In this document: one piece after another, positions 34,272 to 42,084 of the stretch | Numbering within the stretch: the stretch's first letter is position 1 | Layout of the letters: each line of letters starts with the position of its first letter | NCBI GenBank assembly: GCA_022563535.1 | Contig: JADFNE010000030.1 | Coordinates: 1-53,840 of the forward strand | DNA: 53,840 nucleotides | Direction: 5' to 3' | Source: Myxococcales bacterium | Lineage (GTDB): Bacteria; Myxococcota_A; UBA9160; UBA4427 | Translations under genes and position numbers: made by a program | The notes under the pieces: model-generated | What the model was told of the DNA's origin: nothing | The model's input: only the letters and a program-made list of their open reading frames with translations | Databases searched by the model: none

Positions 34272-35612
34272 ATGGGGCGCGAGCTCCGAAAGGTTCATTT
34301 GGATGGCACGCTCCATCCAGACTTTCAGAAACTGGCGACCATCCTCGAACGTATTCTGGAGCGACAGACGGGCGGCGCCGCCCTCTGTGTCTACCACCAT
34401 GGCAAATGCGTCGTGGACCTCTGGGGTGGCTATCTCGATCGCGAAAAAACTCCCTGGCAGCGCGACACGATGGCGTGCAGTTTCTCGACGACGAAGGGTG
34501 TGACGTCCACGCTGATTCACATGATGAGTGATCGGGGACTGATCGACTACGACGCCAAGGTTGCCGACTACTGGCCAGAATTTGCCCAAAATGGCAAAGC
34601 AGAGATCACCGTTCGCCAGATTCTCACTCACCAGGCTGGCCTCTATCACATCAGGCAGATGATCGACGACGCATCACGCATGCGCGACTGGGGCTACATG
34701 GTCAACGCTCTCGAACGCGCGGAACCAATTCATGTACCCGGCGAAAGAACCGGCTACCACGGTCTGACTTTTGGATTCCTGGTCGGTGAGCTTCTGCAGC
34801 GCGTCACGGGCAGTTGCTTTTCAGAGCTTGTCCAGCAGGAGATCGTGCGGCCGTTGGGCCTTGACGGAATGTACGTGGGGGCGCCCGAAACCGAGCTGCA
34901 TCGCGTGGCCGAACTGATCTGGTCCCGGCCGAGCCGAGTGCTTCAAGGATTCCCCCATGACGCCATCCCGACCTGGCTGTCGGAAGCCGGAGAAACGGCC
35001 ACATCCTTGATGAGCTACGGATTCGGGATGGTTGGGATCGATCTCGATTTTGCGAGTGCCATAGACGCTTTCGCGCCCAAGGGAATTTCCGATTTTTCCT
35101 TCAACGACGCCGAATCACTGAAAGCAACGATCCCGGCGGGCAATGGCCTGTTTACGGCTCGATCCCTGGCAAAGATGTACGCCGCGTTGTCTCAGGGCGG
35201 AGAGATCGACGGCGTGCGACTGCTCTCGCGTGACACGCTGGCCCGGGCAATCGAACCGCAGCCCGAGGCGGAGGGACGTTCGGTGCTGCCGATCAACATG
35301 GGCTGGAGCCTGGGATATCACGGCGTGCCGACAACCCATGGCTTTCCCAAGCGGGCGTTTGGACACTTTGGTTTCGGCGGCTCGGGAGCCTGGGCAGATC
35401 CGGTTCGCGAGCTTTCGGTCGCCTTGACGGTCAATTGTGGGACCGGCACGCCGCTCGGCGATCTCCGCATCGTGCGGTTGGGAGGGGCGGCGCTGGCAGC
35501 AGCCAGCCGCCGCGACGGCCAATACGTTTCACCGGTCGTGCAACAACTCGACGCATCGTGGTCAAGGGCGCGCTCCTGGTTCGATCGCCGAAGCGCCGCC
35601 AGCTTCTACTGA
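34272..35612 (+). CDS. Beta-lactamase-fold serine hydrolase (class C / EstB-like)
   Basis: 446 aa. The active-site S72-x-x-K75 lies in CSFSTTKGVTS; the second tyrosine motif appears as GYHGLTFG, where YxN is usual for beta-lactamases and YxG-type variants occur in esterases. The C-terminal HFGFGGSGAWADP matches the third motif area. Such proteins hydrolyse esters, amides or cell-wall peptides; no signal peptide is seen, so it is likely cytoplasmic. ATG 34272 has GGAGG at ideal spacing (34260-34264); a GTG codon directly before it is in frame but less likely. Confidence 0.9.
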   Translation: MGRELRKVHLDGTLHPDFQKLATILERILERQTGGAALCVYHHGKCVVDLWGGYLDREKTPWQRDTMACSFSTTKGVTSTLIHMMSDRGLIDYDAKVADYWPEFAQNGKAEITVRQILTHQAGLYHIRQMIDDASRMRDWGYMVNALERAEPIHVPGERTGYHGLTFGFLVGELLQRVTGSCFSELVQQEIVRPLGLDGMYVGAPETELHRVAELIWSRPSRVLQGFPHDAIPTWLSEAGETATSLMSYGFGMVGIDLDFASAIDAFAPKGISDFSFNDAESLKATIPAGNGLFTARSLAKMYAALSQGGEIDGVRLLSRDTLARAIEPQPEAEGRSVLPINMGWSLGYHGVPTTHGFPKRAFGHFGFGGSGAWADPVRELSVALTVNCGTGTPLGDLRIVRLGGAALAAASRRDGQYVSPVVQQLDASWSRARSWFDRRSAASFY

Positions 35613-35742
35613 GCTTCCGCTCCGCACGCCCACATGCCTGGACTCGCGTTGGCAGCGGAATCGCCGTGGTTCTACTCTCCGCGCCACAAGGAGATGCGAT
35701 TTCGATGTCGATCCAAGTCGAACCGAAGTGGCGGGCGCTCTG

Positions 35743-37221
35743 ATGGATCCAAGAACTCCCTGCATCGTCGGCGTCGCGCAAACGACCTATCGCGATGTCG
35801 ATCGAGACGCCCCCGAGCCGTTGCAAATCTGGGCGGCCATGGCCAAGCAAGCCGCCGAAGACAGCGGTGGCCATGACATATTGAGTTCGGTGGATTCGCT
35901 TCACGTCGTCTACCCAATGAGTTGGCAATACGACGATGCGCCAGCTCGACTGGCCGCGCAGCTGGGTCTCAAAGATGGCTTGCGCTTCTATTCGGGGATC
36001 AGCGGCACGACTTCGCAACAGTTCGTCAATACTGCAGCCCGGAACATCCTTGCCGGCCACAGCGAGATGGCCCTCATCACCAGCGGTGAAGCGCTCGCGA
36101 CAAAGAGGCGCCTGAAGCAGCGCGGACACGAGCCCGATTGGAGCCATCGTCTCAGCGAAGAGCGACCCCTGCCCTTCAATGATCCCATCCATCCCGCGGA
36201 ATTGGCGCATCATGTTTTTAAGCCCTATGTGAGTTATGCGATCTTCGACGTAGCGCGGCGAGCGCATCTGGGGCTGAGTCCGGACGAAAACCGCCAGCGC
36301 GACGGCGAAGTGCTTGCACGCTTGACGGGCATTGCGTCGAACAATCCCAATGCCTGGTTTCCGATCGTGCAGTCCGCCCGGGAACTGATCGAGGTTTCGC
36401 CGCAGAACCGGATGGTTTCGTATCCCTACACGAAGAACATGGCTTCGATCATGGACGTCGACATGGGCGGTGCGATTCTAGTCACCAGTTATGGCAAGGC
36501 GGACGCGTTGGGAATTCCAGTCGATCGTCGGGTTGCGCTGCGAGGCTTTTGTGCGGCGCAAGATCCCGCCTACGTGGCACAACGCGACGAGATGTGGCGC
36601 TCCCATTCGATGGCGGAGGCCTCGGCGGAAGCGCTTCGATGTGCGGGGATCGCGGTGGACGACGTCGCACACCTGGATCTCTACAGTTGCTTTGCGAGTT
36701 CGGTAAATTTTGCCCTCGATGCCCTGGAAATCTCCGAGCAGGACACGCGTCCGTTGACGGTGACCGGTGGCTTGCCGTACTTCGGGGGCGCGGGGAACGG
36801 TTACACGACGCATTCGATCGTCTCGATGGTCGAGAAGTTGCGCGAAAAACCGGCCGAGTATGGCCTGGTGAGCGGGGTGGGGATGCATATGCAGAACCAC
36901 GTGTTCGGCATCTATTCGGGGACCCCCGGCCCCTTGGAGTTACCCGATGAAGACGCCGTCCAGGCCCGGGTCAACCAGGCAAAGGTTCGCGTGATTGAAA
37001 ACCGGGCAACCGGAGCGGCCAACGTCGTGGCCTACTGTGTTGTTCACGATCGAGAGGGTCCGAGCCATGGTGTCGCGGTTTGTGACCTGCCGGACGGGGC
37101 GCGCTGTTACGCAAATGTTTCGGATTTGGACATCATGGCGAGCATGCAACAAGAAGAATGGGTCGGACGCCCGGTCGAGTTGATCCCGGGAGACGGAGAG
37201 GTCAATCTGCTGACTGCGTAG
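35743..37221 (+). CDS. Thiolase-like protein type 1 (SCP-x/acetyl-CoA acetyltransferase-like), no nucleophilic Cys seen
   Basis: 492 aa from ATG 35743. Thiolase fold: PCIVGVAQTTYRDVDRDAPEPL, FYSGISGTTSQQFVNTAARNI, SGEALATKRR, CAGIAVDDVAHLDLYSCF, and GGLPYFGGAGNGYTTHSIV. The position where thiolases carry the acylated cysteine reads ISGTTSQQFVN, with no cysteine. The C-terminal part (GAANVVAYCVVHDREG onwards) matches the additional domain of thiolase-like protein type 1. Members of this subfamily are linked to acyl-CoA or sterol side-chain metabolism but many lack clear thiolase activity. It lies 130 bp after the serine hydrolase and its end overlaps the convergent beta-propeller gene by 20 bp. 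Confidence 0.85.
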   Translation: MDPRTPCIVGVAQTTYRDVDRDAPEPLQIWAAMAKQAAEDSGGHDILSSVDSLHVVYPMSWQYDDAPARLAAQLGLKDGLRFYSGISGTTSQQFVNTAARNILAGHSEMALITSGEALATKRRLKQRGHEPDWSHRLSEERPLPFNDPIHPAELAHHVFKPYVSYAIFDVARRAHLGLSPDENRQRDGEVLARLTGIASNNPNAWFPIVQSARELIEVSPQNRMVSYPYTKNMASIMDVDMGGAILVTSYGKADALGIPVDRRVALRGFCAAQDPAYVAQRDEMWRSHSMAEASAEALRCAGIAVDDVAHLDLYSCFASSVNFALDALEISEQDTRPLTVTGGLPYFGGAGNGYTTHSIVSMVEKLREKPAEYGLVSGVGMHMQNHVFGIYSGTPGPLELPDEDAVQARVNQAKVRVIENRATGAANVVAYCVVHDREGPSHGVAVCDLPDGARCYANVSDLDIMASMQQEEWVGRPVELIPGDGEVNLLTA

Positions 37222-38431
37222 TTGTTGTAGTTGTTCTAGTTGTTGGTTTTGTAGCAGTCGTGCCGACGTTCTTTTCCAAAAAGGCCGCTACCGGCTGATC
37301 GCCCGACCATGCTGGCATCCAATTCGGCATGACTCCGCTGGTTTCGAATAGAAGCCTTCCCTGGCGGTCAATCACGCGGATCTTGATCGCGGCGTGATTT
37401 TTCTTTTCCGCCAGATAATCGTCTTTGGGCACGACGATGTATGCGATGCGCTCTCCATCGGGCGACCAGACTGGATCGAGATCCGCGTCCGTCGAATTCT
37501 TGGTGAGATTCACTGGCGGTGTTCTACCGACGAGATCGGCGAGAAACAGGTCGGGCGATCCATCGCGATCGGATACGAACGCAATCTCGTCCCGAACCGG
37601 AGATGGCGCCGCCGAGAAATCGTCTGATCGGGGATGGCTCGCCAAACGACTGGCTCCCGATCTTTCTCCGAGGCCAATCACCATGACATCGCGCGGACGC
37701 GATTCGTTGACGCGAACGGTGAACACCACCCTCTGGTTGTCTCGCGTAAACCTTGGCTTTTCGTAGGTACCGTGAGGAATTCGCCTGATGGGTTGGGGAG
37801 GCTGACCCGGGCCCAATATCCAGAGCTTGTCATTGCGCGGTTTGCCGTACTCTGTGCCGTGCGCCACGATCTTGGCGCCGTCGCTCGAGTATGCGAGGTA
37901 TTGCATACGATGCTGGATCGACTCGACCTTGGCGATGACGACCCGGGTCGCTCGCTCGAGATTCACGATCACGGTGCCCGAGTCTGTAATGAACTTCTCA
38001 TCGGAGGAAGGAATTCGGAACGTGTGGGCGATCGACTTGCCGTCGGGTGCCCAGACGTGGGTGCGTTGAACGAAGTCGGGAGTTGGTCCAATGCCACTCT
38101 CTTTGCCGGTCTCGATGTCGAGAGTTTTGATGATCGACTTCATGGTGCCGACGGTGTTGCGGGCGATGAACGCGATACGCTTTGCATTCCCGGACCAGGC
38201 CGGCCAGCGCTCCTCCTGATCTCGAGTCGCGCTAACTCGCTGCAGCGCTTTGTCCGCCAGCCGCGCCCGCCAGATTTCCATTCCGGTTTCGTTCGACACG
38301 ACGAACACGAGTCCCTCGGACTCGCTGCCAGCGATCATGTCGGAAGCCCTGGCCGTCGAGGCGATCCAGGCGCTGGCGATGCTTGCAGCCGCGATGATCA
38401 AGATTGTCTGGGGGGAATGTCGTCGATTCAT
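37202..38431 (-). CDS. Secreted TolB-like beta-propeller protein
   Basis: 409 aa from ATG 38431. Residues 9-29 (TILIIAAASIASAWIASTARA) form a signal peptide with likely cleavage after ARA. The mature part has repeated propeller blades of the PD40/WD40-like type: RWPAWSGNAKRIAFIA, HVWAPDGKSIAHTF, LAYSSDGAKIVAHG, FVSDRDGSPDLFLADL and DPVWSPDGERIAYIV. These are typical of TolB and related periplasmic or surface scaffolds; no peptidase domain follows. The C-terminus is a low-complexity Thr run encoded by tta/gtt-like repeats at 37216-37250. Confidence 0.87.
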   Translation of the reverse strand: MNRRHSPQTILIIAAASIASAWIASTARASDMIAGSESEGLVFVVSNETGMEIWRARLADKALQRVSATRDQEERWPAWSGNAKRIAFIARNTVGTMKSIIKTLDIETGKESGIGPTPDFVQRTHVWAPDGKSIAHTFRIPSSDEKFITDSGTVIVNLERATRVVIAKVESIQHRMQYLAYSSDGAKIVAHGTEYGKPRNDKLWILGPGQPPQPIRRIPHGTYEKPRFTRDNQRVVFTVRVNESRPRDVMVIGLGERSGASRLASHPRSDDFSAAPSPVRDEIAFVSDRDGSPDLFLADLVGRTPPVNLTKNSTDADLDPVWSPDGERIAYIVVPKDDYLAEKKNHAAIKIRVIDRQGRLLFETSGVMPNWMPAWSGDQPVAAFLEKNVGTTATKPTTRTTTTTTQSAD

Positions 38432-38660
38432 GGGTTCGTCTCCGTACGCGCCCCGGTCCGTTGCCCCGGTGCACCGCTCGGGCGCGGCACACTGTAGACG
38501 ATGTGGGAATTGAAGGGTGGGGCTGTGGCTACGGCGAGCCATGGCTGGGAGGACGCTGGGAGGACCTCGTTGCCAATCTCACGACCGCTAAAACACCCAA
38601 TTATTTGAGGGATTGATTCCCTAGATTTTGTTCGATTTTACTGCAGCCGCAGACCGGAAA

Positions 38661-38861
38661 TCACTCAAGCCCATAGGTCATTACACCGAAAGTTGCACCA
38701 GTGCGCGGGATGCGGGCGTGTTGATTGGCGCTGATTCGAATGTCGCCGTTGTCACAGTTGAAGCTGATCTTGCTGACGTTGTAGCCGTAGTTCCCGTAGC
38801 TGCCCTGTTGATCTGAATGGCCCGGTACCCGCGCACGCCAACGTCCGTTCTTGCTTCGTCC
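38661..38861 (-). pseudogene. Coding remnant without a start codon
   Basis: A 66-codon frame runs from just after a TAG (38862-38864) to a TGA at 38661. It has no ATG, GTG or TTG start, but its codons are strongly C/G-ending and the peptide reads like a folded domain: WRARVPGHSDQQGSYGNYGY, then SKISFNCDNGDIRISAN and HARIPRTGATFGVMTYGLE. The tail ends with the kind of beta-rich pattern seen in secreted proteins. I recognise no family. It could be the 3' part of a decayed gene, or the upstream part may be in another frame. The 11-bp near-duplication ctatcgaacg(t/c) at 38862-38883 lies right at the break. Confidence 0.4.
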
Positions 38862-39212
38862 CTATCGAACGTCTATCGAACGCTGCCCCCTGTAACAGCG
38901 TTCCCTAGAGATTGAAAAAGAGGGGAGAGGGCGATCAGTAGGGCGTCTACATCTTCCTCGGCGGGTCTGCCATTGAGTCATGTTGACACCCAATGTTCTG
39001 CTCATCGTCAGCAACAAATACCCCAAATCGCCCCCTCCAGGCTTGCACACTCGCGGTCGTCCGACCTCGTTGCACCGCGCTTCTCAACGCCTTGCGGGTC
39101 TGTCCACCCGCGTCGGTTCAGTATCAACTTGGGCTTCAATTGCTCTTCGAATCTTGTGTAATCAGCGGGATCCGAGTCCATTGCTACCTTCGCGTGAGCT
39201 TCTGCTGCAAAT
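38862..39212. other. Gene-free stretch, 351 bp
   Basis: No gene or RNA could be supported. It begins with a near-perfect 11-bp tandem duplication (ctatcgaacgt, ctatcgaacgc) at 38862-38883. Together with the remnants on either side, it looks like a decaying or inserted segment with lower GC than most of the window. Confidence 0.5.
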
Positions 39213-39452
39213 TCAGATTGTCGTTGAAGCGGTGCTATTCCGAACGACTTTGCCTTTTACCTCCTTAAACTCTCCAATCTGGTTTGTCTGGTTAGAGTTG
39301 ATTCCAGGTAGAGCAATCTGCGTGCCAACTTGAAACCAGACAGCCTTGGAGCTTGGAAGGCGATTGACGGATTTAAGAACGCGCTTTCTCTTTGTCGGAA
39401 AGTGTGTTCTTAATGGAGGAAATTGTTTTCCTTGAATGGAAATCTGATCCAT
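39213..39452 (-). CDS. Small AT-rich hypothetical ORF
   Basis: 79 codons from ATG 39452, starting MDQISIQGKQFPPLRTHF and ending in a basic, beta-like stretch (FKEVKGKVVRN). Codon choice (AGA, TTA, CAA, AAA) is clearly unlike the GC-rich neighbours, and no good ribosome binding site precedes it. It may be transferred DNA or chance. A role cannot be suggested. It lies 26 bp beyond the stop codon of the DCC-family gene on the same strand. Confidence 0.25.
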   Translation of the reverse strand: MDQISIQGKQFPPLRTHFPTKRKRVLKSVNRLPSSKAVWFQVGTQIALPGINSNQTNQIGEFKEVKGKVVRNSTASTTI

Positions 39453-39478
39453 ACAAACGGGCCTAAAACGCAACGTTT

Positions 39479-39835
39479 TTATCGATGAAAGAGCAGCCGA
39501 TCGAAGAAAGCCCGATTCGACGCGACAATTCGATACCCGAGCTCGACAAACCAAATCATTGGCTGTAGCGAAAAAAACACAGAAGTGCGCCGCCAACCCA
39601 GTCCGGAGAGGACGTAGAGAGACGCCCGTCCAGCGCGCAGCACCCGACCGTCAGCGCACAGGACATGCACTTCACGCTCGCAGGCCGCGGCGAGTTCCGG
39701 GGTCATCGGGGGATTGGCTACTGCCTGAAAGGGCTGCGGATCGAAGCGCTCGCCGTGGTCATGCCGCCTGATCCAGGCGACTAGGCGACCTCAAAATCCG
39801 CAGTCACCGTCCCAGAGAACGAGTTCTCGCGCCAT
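39479..39835 (-). CDS. DCC-family (DUF393) thiol-disulfide oxidoreductase with in-frame TGA: candidate selenoprotein
   Basis: Reading from ATG 39835 (GAGGA about ten bases upstream) gives 118 codons to a TAA, with one internal TGA at codon 15 (39793-39791). Around it the frame reads MARELVLWDGDCGF-TGA-GRLVAWIRRHD, the DCC-family start, with TGA at the second cysteine of the CxxC redox pair. Downstream the family pattern continues intact to the end (PPMTPELAAACE, VHVLCADGRVLRAGRASLYV, LSGLGWRR, FVELGYRIVASNR), with no other damage. Length is normal for the family. A SECIS-like hairpin follows the TGA directly, so CxxU with selenocysteine at residue 15 is my preferred reading; a point nonsense mutation is the alternative. 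It is 78 bp downstream of the VOC gene, third in a set with a cytochrome c lipoprotein. Selenocysteine machinery is not in the window. Confidence 0.7.
39757..39790 (-). promoter_or_regulatory. SECIS-like stem-loop directly after the in-frame TGA
   Basis: On the minus strand, GGTC immediately after the TGA (39790-39787) pairs with GACC (39760-39757). An asymmetric internal loop follows, then a 7-bp upper stem GTCGCCT/AGGCGGC (39781-39775 with 39769-39763, one G-T pair). The apical loop is GGATC (39774-39770), with G at its first two positions and about 16 nt between TGA and the first loop G. A short stem-loop just downstream of UGA with an early loop G is what SelB recognises in bacteria. The match is by eye; no folding energy was computed. 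Confidence 0.6.
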
Positions 39836-39913
39836 TGCTGCCAGTTCCTCAATGTTGTGGTCTTCACCGTCATCGCACTGGGTGTGTCGTCTCGCCGAGT
39901 TTTAGAACCCGTA

Positions 39914-40324
39914 TCACTCTTCAGCACCCGGTCCTAGCGGCTGCCCATAACTAAACTCGACGATGTTTCCATCTGGGTCACGAATACCGCAGTAGTACCC
40001 GACCGGGTAGGGCTCTCTGTATGGCGGCCAGACTAGGCGGCCCTCGGACTTTGCATGGGAAGCCAGTTCATCGACGCGTTCGCAGCTTTCCACCGCGAAT
40101 CCCAGATGACCGAAATCTTCGGCCGCCTGGGGTGAGCTCTTGCCTCCATCGATCACCACGATGATGAACTCGCGCTCCTTGCCCGGTTCGCTGAGCCAGA
40201 CGACGCGCGAGTGGTCGTCCCCTCGTTGATGGCAAACTGACATCCCGCAGTAGCGCTCATAGAACGAGATGCAGGCTTCGAAATCGTTCACGTGCAATGC
40301 GATGTGGGTCAAGGCTGTACTCAC
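39914..40324 (-). CDS. VOC (glyoxalase/bleomycin-resistance) superfamily protein
   Basis: 136 aa, one paired beta-alpha-beta-beta-beta domain. LTHIALHVNDFEACISFYERYCG opens the first module, with metal-ligand His in HIALHV; FGHLGFAVESCERVDEL opens the second, and YYCGIRDPDGNIVEFSYG carries the final Glu ligand. It is probably a metal-dependent lyase or dioxygenase; a glyoxalase I-like reaction is possible. GTG start with AAGGAG seven bases upstream, and that site overlaps the stop of the cytochrome gene 12 bp away, so translation is coupled. Next downstream is the DCC-family gene. Confidence 0.9.
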   Translation of the reverse strand: MSTALTHIALHVNDFEACISFYERYCGMSVCHQRGDDHSRVVWLSEPGKEREFIIVVIDGGKSSPQAAEDFGHLGFAVESCERVDELASHAKSEGRLVWPPYREPYPVGYYCGIRDPDGNIVEFSYGQPLGPGAEE

Positions 40325-40336
40325 GTCGAGTCTCCT

Positions 40337-40786
40337 TCACCTCGCCAGGAAGGTCACGATCGCAGCGAGATCGTTTTCCAGATACGGAAGGGCGATCATC
40401 GCGCGGGTGTCACGCTTTGGCGTGTATCCTTCGGGGTACTCGTTGCGCATGACTCTCGCTTCGATGAGTGCGAGGGACGATCCCGCGATCGCGGGCCCGA
40501 TCCCCCCGTCCATCGATGGATCGGGATTGTGGCAGGCGATGCAATTGGCCGAGTAGACCGCCTGGCCTCGGCTCCTGAGGGCTGCGGGATCGTCGGGTGC
40601 TGGTTCCGCTGGTGTCTCGGGATCGCCAGCTGTAGGAGGCGTGGTCGGGGTCTGCTCAGGGGTCTGCCCAGGGGGTTGTTCAGAGGGTTGCGAAGCAGGC
40701 TTGCCAACAGGCGCCTTCTCGGACTCCGAGCATGCGAAAAGGGCGATGACCGCGATCGCGAGAGCCATTCGAAGCAGCACATTCAT
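40337..40786 (-). CDS. c-type cytochrome lipoprotein
   Basis: 149 aa from ATG 40786, chosen so that a lipoprotein signal (MNVLLRMALAIAVIALFAC, lipobox cysteine at residue 19) leads. A Pro/Gln/Thr-rich linker of about 45 residues built from near-repeats (SEQPPGQTPEQTPTT) precedes one class I cytochrome domain with CxxCH in NCIACHNPDPS and a likely distal Met in RDTRAMIALPYL. It would carry electrons at the periplasmic face of the outer or inner membrane. The frame extends 47 codons upstream without signal-like content. It leads the VOC and DCC-family genes, linking that set to redox chemistry. Confidence 0.88.
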   Translation of the reverse strand: MNVLLRMALAIAVIALFACSESEKAPVGKPASQPSEQPPGQTPEQTPTTPPTAGDPETPAEPAPDDPAALRSRGQAVYSANCIACHNPDPSMDGGIGPAIAGSSLALIEARVMRNEYPEGYTPKRDTRAMIALPYLENDLAAIVTFLAR

Positions 40787-40911
40787 GGAAATAGAAACCC
40801 CTGGGCGAGATGCCGTGTGCATCGTTGTTTTCGAATTGTCGTTTACAGAATCATTGTTTACGGAACCGCTCGGTCTAGAACTTAGCCAGCCGGCTGTTCG
40901 CGCGCCTGAAC

Positions 40912-41919
40912 TCAGTGCTCGTTCCAAAAACGATAGACCGTGGTCTGGTCATAGAAGCTTCCGGGGGCGAGCTCTGGACTGGGAAAGTGGCGATGATTCG
41001 CCGCGTTCGGAAAATTCTGGGGACATAGACAAAGACTGAGTTTGCGCTCTTCCGATCCTGGCGCCGCGCTGGTCTCGAAGCGAATGCCGGGCTGAGTGGT
41101 CGCAAGTTCGACGTTGCGTCCAGATCCGGGGTCCCTGAGCCGAGCGACCGCGCGCATGCTCGAGCTGGGTCGGCGCAACACGTAGCAATCATCGTAGTCA
41201 CCGCGCGGGCGGTTCGATGCCCGATTCTCCGCTCCAACTTCTCTCGCCGACCGGAAGTCCATCGAGCTCCCTGCGACCGGCAGGAAATGGCCCGTTGGAA
41301 TTCCCTCTCGATCGACCTCGACAATCTCGTCTGCGGCAATCGAGAGTTCGTGGCCGAGAACCGAGCTGCGGCCACCATCGCGCAGATTGAAGTAGATCTG
41401 GCTCGCGAGATCGACGACGGTCCGCGCATCGGTGGTGGCCCGATGCGTTACCCGAAGGCTGCCGGCCTGATCGAGCCGATACTCGACGCTGCATTCGAGC
41501 TTGCCGGGGTATCCGTCTTCACCCTCCGGACTGCTGTAATGGAAGCGCACACCCTCGCTCAGCGCTTCGCCCCACCACACCGGGCAATTCAAACCCGCCG
41601 CGTTTCTGTGCAGTTTGTGCGGAGCCCCGGGTCCATCCAGCACGCGCAGTTCGAGCTGCGCCCGAGGCGGTCTGTCTCCGACGCGTCCGGCGTAACGGCC
41701 CAGGGTAATGCTCTGGGGATGGGTAGCTTCGAGGTAGGGGGCGAGATTGTCGAACCCCGGGACGATGGGTCCAGCTCTGCCTTTGCGATCGGGTGTTTCA
41801 ATCGAGACGACTGCGGCGCCCAGTTCCATGACGCTTACCGAAACCCCAGCGCTGCTCTCGAGACGAAAGACATGGATCGGAACCCCAGTGGGGGTCGTGC
41901 CAAAATACATTCGCCGCAT
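40912..41919 (-). CDS. galM: Aldose 1-epimerase (mutarotase) family protein
   Basis: 335 aa from ATG 41919 (AGGGG seven bases upstream); the longer open frame runs into the divergent gene and is not protein-like. GalM pattern: SVMELGAAVVSIETPDRKG, VPGFDNLAPYLEATHPQSITLGRYAGRV, HKLHRNAAGLNCPVWWGEA, THRATTDARTVVDLASQIYFNLRDGG and RFETSAAPGSEE near the end. The first catalytic His is in the HKLHRN area; the canonical NLSGHG-like loop reads NLRDGG, so the second catalytic His may be displaced to THRAT. It would interconvert anomers of a hexose. It is divergent from the zinc-ribbon gene and about 125 bp upstream of the cytochrome gene. Confidence 0.85.
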   Translation of the reverse strand: MRRMYFGTTPTGVPIHVFRLESSAGVSVSVMELGAAVVSIETPDRKGRAGPIVPGFDNLAPYLEATHPQSITLGRYAGRVGDRPPRAQLELRVLDGPGAPHKLHRNAAGLNCPVWWGEALSEGVRFHYSSPEGEDGYPGKLECSVEYRLDQAGSLRVTHRATTDARTVVDLASQIYFNLRDGGRSSVLGHELSIAADEIVEVDREGIPTGHFLPVAGSSMDFRSAREVGAENRASNRPRGDYDDCYVLRRPSSSMRAVARLRDPGSGRNVELATTQPGIRFETSAAPGSEERKLSLCLCPQNFPNAANHRHFPSPELAPGSFYDQTTVYRFWNEH

Positions 41920-42084
41920 CGGCTGCCCCTCTCGATACCCGCGGTTCGGGTGAGCCCTGAATATCACCTGCGCATTCTCGCAAAGCAAGGAATTCGTGAA
42001 TTCTCTTGGCGCTGATCTGCCCCCGCGGTGGGACTTTTCCGAATCATTCGGGTTAAGCTCACGCCTGACTTTGGGAGATCGAGC

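Noticed and set aside
37202-37260. ttg/tag-rich run at the convergent gene end as a regulatory repeat
   Set aside because: It encodes the Thr-rich tail of the beta-propeller protein and has no hairpin.
39479-39706. The 75-residue ORF starting at the internal ATG 39706 as an independent small gene
   Set aside because: It is the C-terminal part of the DCC domain; the redox N-terminus lies upstream in the same frame across the TGA.
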